Positions 60,942-64,000 of a stretch of DNA of 64,000 bases are shown one piece after another (position 1 is the stretch's first letter; each line of letters opens with the position of its first letter). The notes below the pieces were generated by a model that had not been told where the DNA came from, ran no database searches, and saw nothing but the letters and a program-made list of their open reading frames with translations. This stretch comes from an uncultured Paracoccaceae bacterium (GTDB taxonomy: Bacteria > Pseudomonadota > Alphaproteobacteria > Rhodobacterales > Rhodobacteraceae): positions 1,496,001 through 1,560,000 of the forward strand of contig CANMVA010000001.1 of assembly GCA_947501355.1 (NCBI GenBank). Reading direction: 5' to 3'. A program made the translations under genes and the position numbers.

Positions 60942-61828
60942 ATTGAGAACTTACTTGTGAAGAGGCTGTCGAGTGAGAACGCCGCAATAACTTCACGGTT
61001 CCGCGCAGCCGACAAGGGATTGCGGCGCAGATAGCTGATCTTGGCGGCCATCTTGCCCCGGCGCTCGCGGATATTCTCGCCATGATTGACGATGTAGAGG
61101 CCTGCGGGAAAGGGGATTGGCTCCAGCGCGAAGCCGTAGGCGGCGAGGTTTTCGTGCATGTCCTTGTGCTTGCCGCGCGCGTTGAGCGGCTCAGTAAAGG
61201 CAGGGCCCTGACGGAAATCGAACCGCGCCGCAACGCAGGACCCGCATTCGCGGTTGAACGGCTTTGCGAAAGGCCAGCGCAGGCTGCGCGGGCCGAGATA
61301 GCCCATGCGCTTGCTGTCCATATCAACCATATAGCCTTGGGTGATGTAGTAGCCCTGACCGTTATTGTCAGAGGTGATATGGCCCACAAGGTCGGGGTGC
61401 AGGATGTCATCGGCGTCGAGTTGAAAGAGGTAGCCGTCCCCTTTCTCAGTCTCGCTGAGATGCTTGGTCATGGCGCGAATCTTGAACCATTTGTCGAAGG
61501 TTAGCGCGGTCTTGTCGGTTTCGGTGTCGAGGGTCTGGTAGGCCAGAAACTGCACGTGATCGTCAAAACTTATGCCGTCGGGCCGGTCTTGGCCGCAGAT
61601 CACCATGCGCCAGCGCGGACTGGTCTGGTTGCGCAAGCTGCCGACGGTCGCCGCGAGATTCTGGCAGATCACATCCCAGTCGAAAGCGCGGTTTTTCGAG
61701 ATCAGGGGCGTGGCGAAGATCACCTCCGGGCTGTCTGACGGCGGCAGAAGGGCATGCGCCGCCTGCCAAGCCGCACCTTTTTCGCGCAGTTTGGCAAGGG
61801 CCGCACGCCGGTCAGAGCGTTCGCTCAC
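60938..61828 (-). CDS. Glycosyltransferase (rhamnosyltransferase-like)
   Basis: 296 residues, GT-A fold. The metal-binding motif is [12 protein letters not shown], with the N-terminal [20 protein letters not shown] and [11 protein letters not shown] typical of the putative rhamnosyltransferase family. An acceptor-side part holds [15 protein letters not shown]. The target glycan is unknown. It overlaps serS by 4 bp and the TspO-like gene by 4 bp, so the three form one leftward unit. Confidence 0.8.
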   Translation of the reverse strand: MSERSDRRAALAKLREKGAAWQAAHALLPPSDSPEVIFATPLISKNRAFDWDVICQNLAATVGSLRNQTSPRWRMVICGQDRPDGISFDDHVQFLAYQTLDTETDKTALTFDKWFKIRAMTKHLSETEKGDGYLFQLDADDILHPDLVGHITSDNNGQGYYITQGYMVDMDSKRMGYLGPRSLRWPFAKPFNRECGSCVAARFDFRQGPAFTEPLNARGKHKDMHENLAAYGFALEPIPFPAGLYIVNHGENIRERRGKMAAKISYLRRNPLSAARNREVIAAFSLDSLFTSKFSI

Positions 61829-63117
61829 GCAAGCGCTCCATCCGCTGTGATCGTGGTCTTGCCACCCAGATAGGGGGCCAGCACGTCGGGCAGCGTGACC
61901 GAGCCGTCGCTCTGCTGGCCATTCTCCAGCACGGCAATCAGGCAGCGCCCAACCGCAAGGCCGGAGCCGTTCAGCGTGTGAACGAATTGCGGTTTGCCGC
62001 CTTCAGCAGGCTTGAAGCGCGCGTTCATGCGGCGGGCCTGAAAATCCCCGCAGACAGAGACCGAGCTGATTTCGCGATAGGTGTCCTGACCGGGCAGCCA
62101 CACCTCGATGTCAAAGGTCTTGCGCGCGCCGAAGCCCATGTCGCCGGTGCACAGCACGACAGTTCGGTAGGGCAGGCCCAGCTTTTCAAGGATCGCCTCG
62201 GCGCAGGTGGTCATGCGGGCGTGCTCGTCCAGCGAGTGGTCCGGATGGGTCACGCTGATCATCTCAACCTTCTCGAACTGGTGTTGGCGGAGCATGCCGG
62301 ACGTGTCACGCCCTGCGCTGCCTGCTTCCGAGCGGAAGCACAGCGAATGGGCCGTGTAGCGGCGGGGCAGAGTGGCCTCCTCCACCGTTTCGCCATGCAC
62401 CAAATTGGTGAGCGAGACCTCGGAGGTGGGGATCAGCCACCAGCCCTCGCGGGTCAGGTAGCTATCCTCGCCGAACTTGGGCAACTGCCCGGTGCCATAC
62501 ATCATCTCTTCGCGCACCAGCACGGGCGCGTTCGTTTCGGTCAGACCATGTTCGTCCACATGGGTGTCGATCATGAATTGCGCCAGCGCGCGGTGCAGGC
62601 GGGCAACGGCACCGGACAACACCACAAAGCGCGAGCCCGATAATTTTGCAGCCGTTTCGAAATCCATGCCGGTCTGCACGGCGGGCAATTCGTAATGTTC
62701 CACCGGCTTGAAATCAAAGCTGCGCGGATCGCCCCAGCGCTTGATCTCGACATTGTCATCTTCATCCGCGCCGTCTGGCACATCCTCCAGCGGCAGGTTC
62801 GGCAGACCCATCAGCAGATCGGTCAGCTTGGCGTCCTCCGCCTTCGCCTCGTCATTCAGACGTGCGACTTCGGCCTTCTTTTCTGCCACCAGCGCGCGCA
62901 GACGCTCAAACTCCGCCTCATCTCCGCGCCCCTTGGCAGCGCCAACCTCCTTGGAGGCCTTGTTCTGCTCGGCCTGAGCGGTCTCGGCTGCCAAAATCTT
63001 GGCCCGGCGCGCCTCATCCAGCGCCAAAATCTCGGACGACACCGACCCAGCCCCGACCCGAGAGATTGCGGCATCGAATGCTGCGGGGTTTTCGCGGATG
63101 GCACGAATATCATGCAT
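61825..63117 (-). CDS. serS: Seryl-tRNA synthetase
   Basis: 430 residues. The N-terminal coiled-coil arm (about 30-100, rich in Ala, Glu and Lys) binds the tRNA long arm. Class II motifs follow: [40 protein letters not shown] (motif 2) and [16 protein letters not shown] (motif 3). It charges tRNA-Ser and also tRNA-Sec where present. It leads a leftward unit with the glycosyltransferase and TspO-like genes. Confidence 0.96.
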   Translation of the reverse strand: MHDIRAIRENPAAFDAAISRVGAGSVSSEILALDEARRAKILAAETAQAEQNKASKEVGAAKGRGDEAEFERLRALVAEKKAEVARLNDEAKAEDAKLTDLLMGLPNLPLEDVPDGADEDDNVEIKRWGDPRSFDFKPVEHYELPAVQTGMDFETAAKLSGSRFVVLSGAVARLHRALAQFMIDTHVDEHGLTETNAPVLVREEMMYGTGQLPKFGEDSYLTREGWWLIPTSEVSLTNLVHGETVEEATLPRRYTAHSLCFRSEAGSAGRDTSGMLRQHQFEKVEMISVTHPDHSLDEHARMTTCAEAILEKLGLPYRTVVLCTGDMGFGARKTFDIEVWLPGQDTYREISSVSVCGDFQARRMNARFKPAEGGKPQFVHTLNGSGLAVGRCLIAVLENGQQSDGSVTLPDVLAPYLGGKTTITADGALA

Positions 63118-63285
63118 GGTCTCAGTCCTTGGTTGATGTCATCTGTCTGGCCCCCATATGCCCTAGTGCTGCGGGGTTTTGAACCGCGAAATAACGCGCG
63201 AGGGTGCATTGCAAGTCGCAAGGCCCGCCGCTAGGGTGCGCCGACTTTCACGGGCGTGGCCCGACAACACGAAAAAGAGGTCCTG

Positions 63286-63573
63286 ATGGAAGGCAACGCA
63301 TTCGCCCAGTTTATCCCCCTGATCCTGATTTTTGCGATCATGTATTTCCTGCTGATCCGTCCGCAGCAAAAAAAGGTCAAAGAGCATCAGGCGATGGTGG
63401 CCGCTCTGCGCCGTGGGGACCAGATCGTCACGCAAGGCGGGCTGATCGGCAAGGTCGTCAAGGTCAAGGAAGACAACGAGCTTGAGGTCGAGCTGACCGA
63501 TGGCGTGAAGGTGCGCGTGGTGCAATCGACCGTGGCGCAGGTCCTGTCGAAGACCGAACCGGCCAAGTCCTGA
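63286..63573 (+). CDS. yajC: Sec translocon accessory subunit YajC
   Basis: 95 residues: one membrane helix (IPLILIFAIMYFLLIRPQQKK) and the YajC soluble part with LRRGDQIVTQGGLIGKV. It joins SecDF. AAAGAGG precedes ATG 63286; ten further upstream codons in frame have no ribosome site. secD follows after 32 bp, the standard order. Confidence 0.95.
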   Translation: MEGNAFAQFIPLILIFAIMYFLLIRPQQKKVKEHQAMVAALRRGDQIVTQGGLIGKVVKVKEDNELEVELTDGVKVRVVQSTVAQVLSKTEPAKS

Positions 63574-63605
63574 TTTCCTGAATTAACCGCCTGAGGGGGC
63601 CGGTC

Positions 63606-64000
63606 ATGCTGCAAATCGAAGGCTGGAAGCGCCTCACGATCTGGTTTTTTGTCGCCGTTGGCTTGCTGTTGGCGCTGCCCAACGGCTTCTACACGCGGGT
63701 CGAGCAGCACAATGATGCGGTGGCCGAGATGGAGCTGGGCTTTGACAGCCCGGAACTGCAGGCGCAGGTCGCGCAGTGGCCCACATGGATGCCGTCCTCT
63801 CTGGTCAATCTTGGGCTTGATCTGCGCGGTGGTGCGCATCTTCTGGCCGAGGTCGAGACCGACGCCGTCTATGCCCAGCGGATGGAAGGGCTCTGGCCCG
63901 AGGTGCGCGATGTTTTGCGACCCGAGCGCGCGACAGTCGGCGCGATCCGCCTGCAGGACGGCGCGCCCGATGAGCTTCGCGTCGCGATAGGGGACCCATC
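63606..64000 (+). CDS. secD: Protein translocase subunit SecD, N-terminal part (cut by window edge)
   Basis: 131 residues are in the window. The first membrane helix (LTIWFFVAVGLLLALPNGFY) and the conserved LVNLGLDLRGGAHLLAEVE are visible, then the P1 periplasmic domain starts. SecD uses the proton gradient to help release proteins on the periplasmic side. The gene continues beyond the right edge. Confidence 0.93.
   Translation, partial: MLQIEGWKRLTIWFFVAVGLLLALPNGFYTRVEQHNDAVAEMELGFDSPELQAQVAQWPTWMPSSLVNLGLDLRGGAHLLAEVETDAVYAQRMEGLWPEVRDVLRPERATVGAIRLQDGAPDELRVAIGDP

Noticed and set aside
1-64000. tRNA or rRNA genes, CRISPR array, insertion sequence, prophage or origin
   Set aside because: I looked through the intergenic gaps and saw no cloverleaf-like segment, no regularly spaced repeats, no transposase or integrase frame and no dnaA-box cluster. 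A covariance-model scan would settle small RNAs.

Overview
The window is chromosomal DNA from a high-GC alphaproteobacterium, most likely a marine Rhodobacterales (Roseobacter-group) species. Pointers are the beta-hydroxyaspartate cycle operon with its IclR regulator, the membrane urate hydroxylase PuuD carrying a c-type heme domain, the sarcosine oxidase operon, the TRAP transporter, the YfgM-like/BamB/Der block, and a dispersed 3'-flank repeat whose core reads GGCGaGGaTATTTg. I saw no rRNA, tRNA, CRISPR array, insertion sequence or prophage.

Left third (1-15,085): a purine-ring salvage island. Urate hydroxylase (puuD), hydroxyisourate hydrolase (uraH), an allantoinase/OHCU-decarboxylase fusion (puuE-uraD), ureidoglycolate lyase (allA), ureidoglycine aminohydrolase (allE) and an NCS2 purine permease together take urate to glyoxylate. 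Only the allantoate-opening step is not visible. Embedded in the island is the complete glyoxylate-assimilating bhcRABCD locus, which turns two glyoxylates into oxaloacetate, followed at 21 bp by a GAPDH gene. A glycerate 2-kinase sits next to puuD. The DNA therefore places the source of glyoxylate beside its sink.

15.1-24.9 kb: a di-heme peroxidase-like protein, a Sel1 protein, then an operon with an SsuD-like FMN monooxygenase, an aldo-keto reductase, a flavin reductase and a TRAP transporter (Q-M-P). It is divergent from a GntR regulator and a Gfo/Idh/MocA protein. The enzyme set matches the sulfoquinovose monooxygenase (sulfo-SMO) pathway, with a TRAP importer in place of the known ABC importer and possibly a MocA-fold, GH188-like glycosidase. 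This is my best candidate for an under-described system.

24.9-33.6 kb: the acetate block, transcribed leftward: acs, adk, a DUF4212 small subunit, a sodium/solute symporter of the VC_2705 type, a cNMP/CBS/DUF294 protein, a small membrane protein and a membrane-anchored PAS-DnaQ-type exonuclease.

34-39 kb: an exported-looking agmatine deiminase, dusA with an overlapping 2OG-oxygenase-like gene, DUF1289, ruvX and ccmI. 39-45.4 kb: the heterotetrameric sarcosine oxidase operon soxB-D-A-G, interrupted after soxB by a compositionally foreign orphan gene and two tiny membrane-protein genes. 45.4-51.7 kb: sodB, a GNAT, rarD, a LOG protein, a LysM protein, an Atm1-type ABC exporter and DUF302. 51.7-56.4 kb: an RND efflux pump with its adaptor. 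56.6-64 kb: yfgM-like, bamB, der, a TspO-like protein, a glycosyltransferase, serS, yajC and the start of secD, which is cut by the window edge.
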